A stretch of DNA of 64,000 nucleotides, taken from positions 62,001-126,000 of the forward strand of contig NZ_JACEFB010000011.1 of the NCBI RefSeq assembly GCF_013694095.1, given 5' to 3'. Positions 16,948 to 25,651 of the stretch are shown one piece after another. The stretch is from Thermogemmata fonticola. Its GTDB lineage: Bacteria; Planctomycetota; Planctomycetia; Gemmatales; Gemmataceae. The notes under the pieces were generated by a model. The model did not search any database. It was given only the letters and a program-made list of their open reading frames with translations, and was not told the origin of the DNA. The position numbers and the translations under genes were made by a program. Each line of letters starts with the position of its first letter. Position 1 is the stretch's first letter.

Positions 16948-17397
16948 TCAACGTTTCTTCTTGGATTCCAATTCGATAATGATCGGTTTGCCATCGCCGA
17001 GCACGGTGTAGGAGAGGATCGTCTCCGCCGGGCTGCTGTAATAGGGCGGGAATTCGTCTTTGAGGTCCGATTCGATGATGGCACCGACCGGTTCTTCACC
17101 GCTCATGTTTTTCAGCACGCCTTTGTTGACGATGACTTTGTATTTTCCGGGCGCGAGACCGGGTTTGCCTTGTTTGGTGTCCGCGATGACGAAGCGGCCA
17201 TCACTGCCGGTTTCGCCGAAGCCACCGAAGCCCTCTGTTCCCTTTTCGGGGATGAAGGTGACTTTGACACCGGGGAGCGGTTTGCCATCCAGGCGCACTT
17301 CCCCGTTGACTGGCACGCGTGCGCCGCCAGAGCCGCCACATCCCGCCAGCACCAGAAGCAATCCGCCGCACACACCCCACACACTGCATCGCATCAT
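16948..17397 (-). CDS. Lipoprotein with carboxypeptidase-regulatory-like fold
   Basis: A 149-residue lipoprotein. AGGAG lies 7 nt before the ATG at 17397. The signal peptide ends in LVLAGC, a good lipobox. The mature part starts with a Gly/Ser stretch and then VNGEVRLDGKPLPGVKVTFI, GSDGRFVIAD and LAPGKYKVIV. These are the hallmarks of the small beta-sandwich seen in many planctomycete lipoproteins that sit next to DUF1559 genes. That is the case here: the DUF1559 gene lies just upstream on the same strand, so the two may be co-transcribed. Function unknown. Confidence 0.85.
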   Translation of the reverse strand: MMRCSVWGVCGGLLLVLAGCGGSGGARVPVNGEVRLDGKPLPGVKVTFIPEKGTEGFGGFGETGSDGRFVIADTKQGKPGLAPGKYKVIVNKGVLKNMSGEEPVGAIIESDLKDEFPPYYSSPAETILSYTVLGDGKPIIIELESKKKR

Positions 17398-17698
17398 AGA
17401 CGAACTCCTGCTTCGACTTCTTTCAGGGTTGTTCTTTTTCTGCATTTTGTTCCGGCTACTTCCCTGCCGGGGTTTTCTGACTTTTGTTTCGGGTACTTCC
17501 TTTCCTGGAGGATGCTATTCCGGCGGTATACCCGAAGGCCATCACGAAGAGACCGCCAAGCCGTTACTCCGAGGGGGAGCAGCCAGCAGGTCAACAAAAC
17601 CCCTGCCCGCCAGAAAAACACGCAGGGCAGGCCAGGGGGAAGGTTGGTGTTCCTGCGAGGCCGAACGGGTGCCGCGCCCCTTCCCTTCGACCAGGGGT

Positions 17699-18796
17699 TC
17701 AATCGAGGTTGACGATAGACCCGTCGCTGATGAGAGCCACGAGACGGAGGGTAGTAGCCGGGATTGTTTCGCGCACAAAGCGGACGGAGCCATCGCCCAT
17801 GGCGAAGTTGGCGCCGCCCGGATGCAGGCTACCGATGCGTCCCCAATCGCCAAGACGGCCAGGCCGCGGGGGATTCGGGCCGCCCGGCGTCCCGCAGGTC
17901 GTCCAGGTGGCGATGAGCGACCAGTCATTGATTCCTTGACCGGAGGTGGTGCGGGCTGGGTCTAGACCGGTTTGCACCCAACCGCGATACCCCCACACTG
18001 GCCCCCAGCCGTTGCACCGCGGCTCTACCGTTGTTTCCCCAATGAGGAAGGTGTTGCTGGCGCCATCTTTGGCGTCGTTGACCGTGACGCGGCTGTTTTC
18101 CCCGAAGTAATAACGGAGATTCACTGCGGCGCTCCGCCACCAGTTGCAGGTGCTGAAGTCACTCCCCGCCACGGTGATGAAGTCGTAATTGGTACGTTGG
18201 CCGGGCAAGCCGCCAGACGCAGGACCAATCGCTCCATAGCGGTTCGGATGGTTCTGCGGAGTGCTTTGCCGCGGGCCGGAATCGGAAGGACAGGCGAACA
18301 CCGACAGATAGGTGTTCATGAGCAGCATGTTCTGGGTGGGAGTCCCCGGAGCGCTTGTGTTGCCGTTCCACGGGGGGCCGGTGTAGATACCGTTCTGATT
18401 GCGAATGGCGCCCGCATTGTCCCAGATCACATCGCAGAAGGGAAGTTGCAGGTTCATTTGTTGGATCAGACCCTGCTGCTCGATGTAGGGCAGAACCAGA
18501 ATCCAGCCGCTCATGTTGAGGACCTGCCGGTCGCCGGGACCGCCCGGTGCGGAGAAGCAGAAGCCGTAACCGACTCCCGCTGGCGGCAGCGTCTGATGCG
18601 CCGACTCGTAATTGTGGCAGGCCAATGCCAGTTGCTTCAGGTTGTTCTGGCAGCGCATGCGGGCCGCGGCTTCCCGCACCTTCTGCACGGCGGGCAGCAA
18701 CAGCCCGATCAGGATCGCTATGATTGCGATCACTACCAGCAGCTCAATGAGCGTAAATGCCTTACGCTTCCGCGAGCAGAACACACGGCGCTTCAT
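17699..18796 (-). CDS. DUF1559 prepilin-like protein
   Basis: A 365-residue protein with a type IV prepilin-type N-terminus: basic leader (MKRRVFCSRKRKA), then FTLIELLVVIAIIAILIGLL, so processing after the Ala before Phe by a prepilin peptidase is expected. QNNLKQLALACHNYES and the final GDGSVRFVRETI are typical of DUF1559, a family expanded in planctomycetes. The ATG at 18796 has GGAGG 7 nt upstream and is preferred over the codon at 18820. The protein is probably exported and membrane-tethered; its precise role is not known. Confidence 0.93.
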   Translation of the reverse strand: MKRRVFCSRKRKAFTLIELLVVIAIIAILIGLLLPAVQKVREAAARMRCQNNLKQLALACHNYESAHQTLPPAGVGYGFCFSAPGGPGDRQVLNMSGWILVLPYIEQQGLIQQMNLQLPFCDVIWDNAGAIRNQNGIYTGPPWNGNTSAPGTPTQNMLLMNTYLSVFACPSDSGPRQSTPQNHPNRYGAIGPASGGLPGQRTNYDFITVAGSDFSTCNWWRSAAVNLRYYFGENSRVTVNDAKDGASNTFLIGETTVEPRCNGWGPVWGYRGWVQTGLDPARTTSGQGINDWSLIATWTTCGTPGGPNPPRPGRLGDWGRIGSLHPGGANFAMGDGSVRFVRETIPATTLRLVALISDGSIVNLD

Positions 18797-19273
18797 GGCA
18801 AAACCTCCGGAACCAAACATAAGGGGATGAAAAAAACCTGGGCGAACCGATAAGGCAGGAGGAGGGAAACGGTCTGGAAGGTTCCCGACCTTCCTGATAA
18901 CACTGGTATTATCCTACCGCTTGATACGGCCCAGATGCAATATGCATTTTGTCACAACTCATAGTTTTTTCAGTCCTGCTCGGTTTTGGCAGAAGGTCGG
19001 GGAGAATCCCGAACGGTGCAGGATCGCTAGTTTTGCTGGCGGAAAAATGTCGCCGCCTCTTTCGTGGGTCATGACAGACTTCTGCCGTCCGAGGGACTCC
19101 CTCCGGGACTAGGAAGAGGGCGCTACCAGGGGTTGACCTGGTTGCGCTGCGGTTTTCTGCTTGTAGGGGGCAGGGTAGGGGAGTAAAGTGTAGAGAAGAA
19201 TCTGGAGGTCGTGTGAGGCGGAAGGTGGCGGAGAGCGGTGGTTTATTGAGAGAATTCTGAAGAGGGGGCGGGA
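18797..19273. other. Intergenic, 477 bp, divergent promoter region
   Basis: Separates the divergent DUF1559 and DUF1501 genes, so both promoters should be here. The part near 18890-18990 is A+T-rich. No RNA gene or repeat was seen. Confidence 0.4.
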
Positions 19274-20698
19274 ATGCGTCATCATCACGAGCATGCTTTC
19301 GGTTTTTTGCATGCGGAGGCCAAGGAAGGTTTGACCCTGACGCGGCGGAATCTGTTCAAAGCCAGTCTGGCAGGCGTGGGAGCGCTGACGTTGCCGCGGT
19401 GGTTGCAGGCCTGTGCGCAGGGAAAGGCATCTCGCTCGAAAGCTCTGATTTTGCTCTGGCTGGCTGGCGGACCAAGCCACATTGACATGCTCGATCCCAA
19501 GCCCCACCGCCCGCCGGAGAATCGGGGGCCATTCGGCGTGACCCGTACGCGGCTTCCCGGTGTGGTGATTTGCGAGCATTTGCCGAAACTGGCCGCGCGC
19601 CTCGATCGCTTTTCCCTGCTGCGCTCTGTGGATTGCCGCGGCAGCAATCACGAGCCGAACACGGTGATGCAGACGGCCAATCGCCGGGCCGAGCCGCGCA
19701 CCAATCCCGAAGCGGTTAAGTACCCAGCGATCGGTTCTCTGGTGGCGAAGTTTTACGGCTCGAATCATCCCGCCGCACCGGCCTATGCCGCCTTCATGCG
19801 TTCCCGCACCCACCTTGCCTTCGCGGGGTATCTGGGGCAGAAATACGATCCGTTTCTGGCCAACGAGGCCGCTCGCTTGCCGATCTACGATTTGGTCGGC
19901 AACGACACCGGCAAGGTGTCCCGTGGAGCATTGTTGGAATTACCCGTGGGAGTGGATGCTGCCCGGTTGCAGGATCGGCAGCGGCTGCTCCAGCAATTCG
20001 ATCGCTTGCGGCGGGATTGGGAGTCCAGCCGGGCTGGGGAGGCCCTGGAGAGTTACACGCAGCAGGCGGTGACTTTGCTGACGAGCAGCCGGGTGCGGGC
20101 GGCCCTGGACCTGGAGCAGGAACCGCGGGTGATCCGGGATCGGTATGGTTCCCATCTGTGGTGCCAGCAGGCGTTACTAGCCCGCCGCTTGGTCGAAGCC
20201 GGTGTGGCCTTCATCACCTTGGACCTGAGTTATCACACCGCCAGCGGCACTTGGGACACCCACGGGGATAACATCCCGCCCTACGGCGGCATCCGCAAGG
20301 GATTGGGGCCGCTCCTGCCTCTGTTCGATCATCTGGTCACGACCCTGGTGGATGATCTGGAGCAGCGCGGCCTGCTGGAACAGACCCTGGTGGTGGCGAT
20401 GGGGGAGTTTGGCCGTACGCCCCGCATCGGCACCCAGGGAAGCACCGATGGCCGAGATCACTGGCCCTACGTCATGACCGTTCTGCTGGCTGGCGGCGGA
20501 CTGCGCCACGGCCAGGTCATCGGCAGCTCCACGCCGGATGGAGGTGCCATCCAAGAGCGGCCGGTGACTCCGGGCGATCTGGCCGCCACCATCTATCGCC
20601 ACTTCGGCGTCCCTCTGGAGAGCACCTATACCGATCCCGCCGGCCGGCTCCTCCATTTGTTGCCCGATGGCGGCGAGCCGATCCGCGAGCTGTTCTGA
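19274..20698 (+). CDS. DUF1501 (sulfatase-like) Tat-exported protein
   Basis: A 474-residue protein of the DUF1501 family, distant members of the alkaline phosphatase/sulfatase fold that are abundant in planctomycetes. Residues about 23-45 form a twin-arginine signal (LTRRNLFKASLAGVGALTLP). Family motifs include LWLAGGPSHIDMLDPKP, LLRSVDCRGSNHEPN, WDTHGDN, GEFGRTPRI and GRDHWP, where conserved His and Asp would bind metal. GGGGGCGGG precedes the ATG. It often pairs with DUF1549/DUF1553 cytochrome-type proteins; here no such partner is adjacent. Confidence 0.93.
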   Translation: MRHHHEHAFGFLHAEAKEGLTLTRRNLFKASLAGVGALTLPRWLQACAQGKASRSKALILLWLAGGPSHIDMLDPKPHRPPENRGPFGVTRTRLPGVVICEHLPKLAARLDRFSLLRSVDCRGSNHEPNTVMQTANRRAEPRTNPEAVKYPAIGSLVAKFYGSNHPAAPAYAAFMRSRTHLAFAGYLGQKYDPFLANEAARLPIYDLVGNDTGKVSRGALLELPVGVDAARLQDRQRLLQQFDRLRRDWESSRAGEALESYTQQAVTLLTSSRVRAALDLEQEPRVIRDRYGSHLWCQQALLARRLVEAGVAFITLDLSYHTASGTWDTHGDNIPPYGGIRKGLGPLLPLFDHLVTTLVDDLEQRGLLEQTLVVAMGEFGRTPRIGTQGSTDGRDHWPYVMTVLLAGGGLRHGQVIGSSTPDGGAIQERPVTPGDLAATIYRHFGVPLESTYTDPAGRLLHLLPDGGEPIRELF

Positions 20699-20766
20699 CC
20701 CGGCTGCTCATGGGCGGATGCCGTTGATCCAGCCTCTCATGGCCGATTCCCGCAGAGTCTGGCTCC

Positions 20767-21966
20767 TCACTTGCGGACGCCGAATTTGTAGATCGTTGTC
20801 TGTTTGTAGATTTCCCCCGGCTTGAGGATGGGGTTGGATTTGTCCCACCACTGCGGCTGGTGGATGGAGTCGGGGTATTTTTGCGGCTCCAGGCAAAAGC
20901 CGGCGTATTGCTGGTACACCGCCCCGCCTTTGCCCTTGAGGGTGCCATCGAGGAAATTGCCGGTGTAGAACTGCAAACCGGGTTCCGTGGTGTACACTTC
21001 CAGGGTGCGTCCGCTGCGGGGATCGACGATGCGGGCGGCGAATTCCGGACGCTCGGTCGGTCCTTTGTCCAGGACGAAGTTGAGGTCGTAACCCACGGGC
21101 TGCCCCCCGGCTTGGGCCAGGTCCTTGCCGATTGGCTTGGGCCGCGTGAAGTCGAAAGGCGTGCCGCTCACGGGGGTAATTTTGCCTGTGGGGATCAACG
21201 TGTCATCTGCCGGGGTGTAGTGGGCAGCGGCAAAGTGCGCCTCGTGCTCCAGAATCGTCCCCTGATCGTGACCAGCCAGATTGAAGTAACTGTGATGGGC
21301 GAGATTGCAGAGCGTCGGCGCATCGGTCGTGGCGCGATAGTCGATGATCAGCTCATTGGTGTCAGTCAGCGTGTAGCGGATGGTGACAGAGAGGCGGCCG
21401 GGATACCCTTCTTCGCCGTTGGGACTAGTGTAGCTGAACTGGATGCCGGGGCCGACATTGTGGACGAATGGTTCCGCCCGCCACAGCTTCTTGTCAAAGC
21501 CGTTATTGCCGCCGTGCAGGTGATGGGGACCGTTGTTGGTGGCTAATTTGTATTGCTTCCCTTCGAGAGTGAAGACGCCTTTGGCGATACGATTGGCACA
21601 GCGCCCGACGTTGGCTCCGAAGTACGGATGCCCGCGCAGATAGTCGTCCAGCTTGTCGAAGCCCAGCACGATGTCCGCGAAGCGCCCCTCTTTGTCCGGG
21701 GTGCGGATTTCGGTGATGATGCCGCCGTAGTCGGTGCAGCGCACCACCAGGTTGTTTGCGTTGATCAGGGTATAACGGGTCACGGGCAGGGCCGGCCCTT
21801 TGCCCGTTGCGGGGAGTTTCCCCCACGGCTCCTGCTCGTAAGCCGGACCGAGACGTTGGGTAGCACCGGCTCCGGCCCCCACCATCAGACAACCCACTCC
21901 CCAGGCCACACACACGGTGGCCATAAGCTGTCCGGCCCAGCACCGGCTCTGACCAAGGCCCATCAT
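20767..21966 (-). CDS. galM: Exported galactose mutarotase (aldose 1-epimerase)
   Basis: A 399-residue enzyme that interconverts alpha and beta aldose anomers. Family motifs are visible: GFDKLDDYL, GRCANRIAKG, NNGPHHLHGG, AHHSYFNLAGH (catalytic His region) and FCLEPQKYPD (catalytic Glu). The start at 21966 has GGAGG 8 nt upstream and opens a clear signal peptide (QLMATVCVAWGVGCLMVGAG), so this copy is exported, unlike the classical cytoplasmic enzyme. The upstream in-frame extension to 22239 has no protein character. It is convergent with the DUF1501 gene. A role in extracytoplasmic sugar processing is inference. Confidence 0.92.
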   Translation of the reverse strand: MMGLGQSRCWAGQLMATVCVAWGVGCLMVGAGAGATQRLGPAYEQEPWGKLPATGKGPALPVTRYTLINANNLVVRCTDYGGIITEIRTPDKEGRFADIVLGFDKLDDYLRGHPYFGANVGRCANRIAKGVFTLEGKQYKLATNNGPHHLHGGNNGFDKKLWRAEPFVHNVGPGIQFSYTSPNGEEGYPGRLSVTIRYTLTDTNELIIDYRATTDAPTLCNLAHHSYFNLAGHDQGTILEHEAHFAAAHYTPADDTLIPTGKITPVSGTPFDFTRPKPIGKDLAQAGGQPVGYDLNFVLDKGPTERPEFAARIVDPRSGRTLEVYTTEPGLQFYTGNFLDGTLKGKGGAVYQQYAGFCLEPQKYPDSIHQPQWWDKSNPILKPGEIYKQTTIYKFGVRK

Positions 21967-22326
21967 GCCCGATTCCTCCGCGGAAGTATGGAAGGGTCTA
22001 TCCACCAGCCTTGACGGCGGGGACAATGCTATGCCTGGAACCGGCTCTTGGCGAGCACCCCCGGCTAATTCCCGCCAGATTTCCCAAATGGACCAGGCCG
22101 TACACATTTCCCCTATTGGAACGTATACGGACGTGCGAGCGTTGCTTTGAGGTACCAGATATCTAAGAAGGATGCCCAGGGGGTAGGAAGCAAATGTGTC
22201 GTGTTGGGAGGTGGTCCGCATTGACACCGATAGGGCCAATTTTTGAAAGCGAAACTTACTTGTGTTTTATCGAATGCGAAAAAAAGAGAGCTAGTCCCTG
22301 TGTTGATAGATCACAAGGAGAGCCAA
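21967..22326. other. Intergenic, divergent promoter region, 360 bp
   Basis: Lies between galM (minus) and the restriction endonuclease gene (plus). A perfect TTGACA at 22221-22226 sits about 100 bp before the endonuclease start; 17 bp further on there is only a poor -10 (TGAAAG), so this is a weak promoter suggestion. Nothing else was recognised. Confidence 0.3.
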
Positions 22327-22962
22327 ATGTCTAACGAAGAGATGACTGCCTGTACTCCTCTCCCTGTGCGAGCAGATGATTTCAATGTTCAAGCTATTCT
22401 TCCATATGGCCTAGAAGTCCGACACATCCGCCAAGCGATGGAGGCATTCATTGACTTCTTAGGGTTTATCAACTGGGAATTGCATCGCAAGGGCATTCGC
22501 AGGCTTGAATTGTTAGTAATGCCTGCCACTTTCAGTAGCATCGTAAGCGAATTCATAGCTGGGACTCTACCGAAATACTGTAGTTCACTTGTCAAAAATC
22601 GCCATCACAACGGGTATCCCGACCTATTGCCAAGAGGGTACTATTCCGGAGATTCTGTGCTTCGGGGGCAAGAAGGGATCGAAGTCAAAGCATCAAGGTA
22701 CAGGTCCGGCTGGCAGGGGCACAATCCCGAGGAGGGCTGGCTGATAGTGTTTGTATTCGATGCAAACAGTTCACGCGATGAAGTCCAAGATGTTGAGCTG
22801 AGGCCCTTCCGATTTGTCGAAGTGGTGGGAGCGAAGCTCAGAAAGTCGGACTGGAGATTTTCGGGCCGTTCTGGGACAAGCCGGCGGACGATTACCGCTA
22901 GCGTACAAAGGAGTGGATTTGACAAGATGCGGGCGAATTGGATTTATCGCGTTTCAGAATAG
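22327..22962 (+). CDS. Probable Type II restriction endonuclease
   Basis: A 211-residue protein, convergent with and overlapping a DNA methyltransferase gene by 9 bp. The start at 22327 has AAGGAG 6 nt upstream. A PD-(D/E)XK nuclease core can be read: Asp99 in YPDLLP, then Glu119 and Lys121 in GIEVKAS, followed by a hydrophobic strand (GWLIVFVFDA). These residues would bind Mg2+ and cleave the site the neighbour methylates. I cannot name the restriction family or the target site. DNA composition is less GC-rich than surrounding genes, which fits a mobile module. The alternative, a different nuclease-fold protein, is less likely given the methyltransferase partner. Confidence 0.75.
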   Translation: MSNEEMTACTPLPVRADDFNVQAILPYGLEVRHIRQAMEAFIDFLGFINWELHRKGIRRLELLVMPATFSSIVSEFIAGTLPKYCSSLVKNRHHNGYPDLLPRGYYSGDSVLRGQEGIEVKASRYRSGWQGHNPEEGWLIVFVFDANSSRDEVQDVELRPFRFVEVVGAKLRKSDWRFSGRSGTSRRTITASVQRSGFDKMRANWIYRVSE

Positions 22963-23910
22963 GCTGGGTTGGTCGGGGTGAGCTATCATTTCAGGGTCCC
23001 CAAGTGGTACCTCCAGTTGCTGCAAGCGAGGAATTGCATCCCGAGCCATTTTGTAGAAGTCGCGATTACGTTCGATGCCGATCGCAGTTAGACCGAGTGC
23101 TTCCGCCGCAGCTATAGTCGAGCCACTGCCGGCAAAAGGATCTAAGATGACCCCCTGGCCCAATGGCAAAGATGCATGACAGATTCTCCGCAAGAAGGAC
23201 TGCGGTTTTAGGCTTGGGTGGGGGGCGATTTGCCGCTCGTGGCGAGGTGTCCGTTCACTGGCGATAACATCTTCAAAAGGTTTGCCTTGAGCGGTTCTCC
23301 GGAGACCGCCGGTTTGAAAACGTCGGAGGCATTCACCGACGGTCATCTTCGCGGGAAGCGGTTTGCGAAATAGCCCCCAGGGTTCATAGCACCCTTTCGG
23401 CATCGAGGAGACACCGGGAAACTCGGTTTCCGCATTTTTCGGGCGATCACCGCCTCTTAGGGTGCGCACCAGACGAATAATCTGTCCCCGAAACTCCAGA
23501 CCACCTGCGACTAGCGCTTCATAAAGCAGAGGAGCAATAAAAGCATGGGTGGCGATGAATACGTGGGCACCCGGGCGCAAGACTGGCAGGAGCAATCGAG
23601 TCCATTCTGTGAAATAATGTCGTAAGTGTTGACGGGCATTTGTATCCAGGGCCGTAAACCTGGGGAGCGGAGCTCGCTCATGGCCATCAAACGTGGGAGG
23701 AATCCGCCACACACCCCCTTTGCCGTTCGCGCGTTTGGCGAGTTGCTCTGGTTCGTATTCTTTGATCCCATAAGGTGGGTCTGTCACAACGGCATGAATA
23801 CTATCCCGTGGGGCGCGACGTAGCCACTCCAGGCAATCGGCGTAAACCAGAACCGACTGGCCAACCCGAACGTGCTCGAAACCTAAAGCCAGAGAATGAA
23901 TTGTCTCCAT
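22954..23910 (-). CDS. DNA methyltransferase (N4-cytosine/N6-adenine type)
   Basis: A 318-residue S-adenosylmethionine-dependent DNA methyltransferase, the protective half of the R-M pair. The catalytic motif DPPY is at residues 44-47, before the SAM-binding motif DPFAGSGST at residues 257-265; this order is typical of beta-class amino-methyltransferases. A long region between (residues about 130-250) is probably the target-recognition part. The ATG at 23910 gives a normal N-terminus but its ribosome site is weak; a longer start at 24090 adds 60 residues of doubtful character. The 3' end overlaps the endonuclease's 3' end by 9 bp. Confidence 0.9.
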   Translation of the reverse strand: METIHSLALGFEHVRVGQSVLVYADCLEWLRRAPRDSIHAVVTDPPYGIKEYEPEQLAKRANGKGGVWRIPPTFDGHERAPLPRFTALDTNARQHLRHYFTEWTRLLLPVLRPGAHVFIATHAFIAPLLYEALVAGGLEFRGQIIRLVRTLRGGDRPKNAETEFPGVSSMPKGCYEPWGLFRKPLPAKMTVGECLRRFQTGGLRRTAQGKPFEDVIASERTPRHERQIAPHPSLKPQSFLRRICHASLPLGQGVILDPFAGSGSTIAAAEALGLTAIGIERNRDFYKMARDAIPRLQQLEVPLGDPEMIAHPDQPSLF

Positions 23911-24239
23911 TGTTGAAGGAATTCTATCCCTATACAAACATTGACGCAAGAGCGGATAGTTTACCGCTATAATGTACTTTGCATGGGAAAGTTGGGCTGT
24001 ACTAGCGAGTCGGAAACAGTTGTAGTTTAGCCACTTCTGTCCCATATGTTTGCTCTGGAGGTTGTAAGAGAGGTTACAGGGAAGAACCAAGGCGAGGGGC
24101 TTGGAAAGTGAGAGAGTGTCAACAATGCCCCCTAGAGACAGGCGGAGGCGGTGCTGGTCCAGGGAGTGGGAGTAAGGCGGTGCTGGTCCAGGTAGGTGTG
24201 GGTGAAGTCGATGAAATGGCAGGTAAACTCAAGAACAGC
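23911..24239. other. Intergenic, 329 bp
   Basis: Upstream of the methyltransferase and downstream of the sugar isomerase-like gene (both minus strand). It contains a short direct repeat (24146-24192) and an AGCGG...CCGCT inverted repeat near 23950-23968 that might be an operator for the methyltransferase. Nothing else was recognised. Confidence 0.35.
24146..24192. repeat. Short direct repeat (two 18 bp units)
   Basis: AGGCGGTGCTGGTCCAGG occurs at 24146-24163 and again at 24175-24192, a 29 bp period. Its meaning is unknown. Confidence 0.8.
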
Positions 24240-25268
24240 TTAGGAAGCCAGGGAGTTGGCCAGGGCTTTCATCTTCTCCAAGCCGGTTTGGGCCACCGCT
24301 AGCGGGTCCTGTTTCCAGTACGAGCGGTTGAACAGCTCCAGGGAAAGGTAGCCGGTGTAGCCGAGGGTCTTGAGGGTTTGCAGGACCTGCCGAAGGGGAG
24401 CGGTGCCATCGCCGGGATAGACACGGTCGGCATCAGTAATCTTGTCCCGCGGGATGTTGGGATAGTCGTTGAGGTGGAAGATGCCAATGGCGGTGGGGGC
24501 GAGCAGTTTCAGGCCGGCGAAGTCAGAGCCGCCCTTGTAGAGGTGGTAAATGTCGGGAAGGATGGCGGCATGGGGTTGCATGGCTTCCGCGGCGATGAAC
24601 AGGGCTTCACCGAGCCGCCGGAGCGTACGGGAAAACCCCCAAATTTCCACAAGGGGAATGACGCCGAAGCGGCGGCCCTGTTCGACCAGGGCGTGGTAGC
24701 GCTCGGCAGCGGCGAGCAGATCAGTGACAGGATCGGAGCGGCGGGGATCATCGCGGGGACTGCCGCCGCCGGTCGCACCGACGGGAGGCGCAGCCACATG
24801 GGGGCAACCCAGTTGGGCGGCCCAATCCATGTAGCGCCGGGCTAGCTCCAGGCCTTTTTTGCGCCGGCTTTCATCGGCCACAATCCACTCGGCAAAGCCG
24901 ATCAGATCGGGCACTTTCAAGCCTGCATCGTCGAGCCGCTGGCGCAATTCCCGCAGGGTTCCCCCGCCTTGCAGATAAGCCTCCACCTCGTGGGTCCACG
25001 GTTCGAGAGCGTCGTAGCCGGCCTGCTGGGCAATGCGGATCAAATCCGGCAGAGGGCGCGAACGCCCTTGCGCATCCCGGACCGTGCTGGTGTTAAGGCA
25101 GAAGCGGAAGGCCGGTGCTGGGCGCGAAGACGGCGCCGCTGGTGCCGGAGGCGAGGCCGCGGGAGGCGAGGATGGAGAAGCTGCCGCCGGAACTGCCGCA
25201 CTGCCCCAAGCGGCGGCTCCGACCGTGGCGGTCAACCATTGCCGTCGATCCCAGCGAACCTCGGTCAT
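24240..25268 (-). CDS. Tat-exported sugar phosphate isomerase/epimerase-like TIM-barrel protein
   Basis: A 342-residue protein of the AP-endonuclease-2/xylose isomerase-like TIM-barrel family. The ATG at 25268 has GAGGAG upstream. Residues about 6-30 are a twin-arginine signal (WDRRQWLTATVGAAAWGSAA), followed by an Ala/Pro/Ser linker. The barrel shows LVEIWGFSRT, HAAILPDIYHLYKGGSD and FHLNDYP, where conserved Glu, Asp and His would bind a divalent metal, and ends with GYLSLELFNR. Exported members are common in planctomycetes; the substrate is not predictable from sequence. Confidence 0.9.
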   Translation of the reverse strand: MTEVRWDRRQWLTATVGAAAWGSAAVPAAASPSSPPAASPPAPAAPSSRPAPAFRFCLNTSTVRDAQGRSRPLPDLIRIAQQAGYDALEPWTHEVEAYLQGGGTLRELRQRLDDAGLKVPDLIGFAEWIVADESRRKKGLELARRYMDWAAQLGCPHVAAPPVGATGGGSPRDDPRRSDPVTDLLAAAERYHALVEQGRRFGVIPLVEIWGFSRTLRRLGEALFIAAEAMQPHAAILPDIYHLYKGGSDFAGLKLLAPTAIGIFHLNDYPNIPRDKITDADRVYPGDGTAPLRQVLQTLKTLGYTGYLSLELFNRSYWKQDPLAVAQTGLEKMKALANSLAS

Positions 25269-25651
25269 GGCGTTTTCTCCTCGGATTGTGTGCACCTTAC
25301 CCCACCCGCCACCCTCCGTTTTACAAACTCACTCTGGAATGGATTAGGGTGAAAACCTTACCGGCGAGTCAGGTCTGAGCGAACAATTACGGCCACCCGC
25401 ACAACAACGGGCCGGAAACAGCAGGGTTGCGCTTCAGAATGAAAAAAATCTGGGAACTTCGGAAAATCCCGACGATCCAAGGCAAAAGTATAAGCTATGG
25501 TTACGAGCAGGAAGTCTGGCCGCTGCGGCAGTGCGGATCGACTTTGCCCTCCGTGCTTGAAGCTCAAGTATGGACCCAACAGTCGGCGAGTCTACCCTCT
25601 GAAGTGCGAGCACCAGGATAGCTGCTAGTAGGAGGCGTGGAGGTTACCCCT
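25269..25651. other. Intergenic, divergent promoter region, 383 bp
   Basis: Between the TIM-barrel gene (minus) and the kinase gene (plus). An A-rich stretch lies near 25435-25500. No RNA gene, repeat or credible ORF was seen. Confidence 0.4.
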
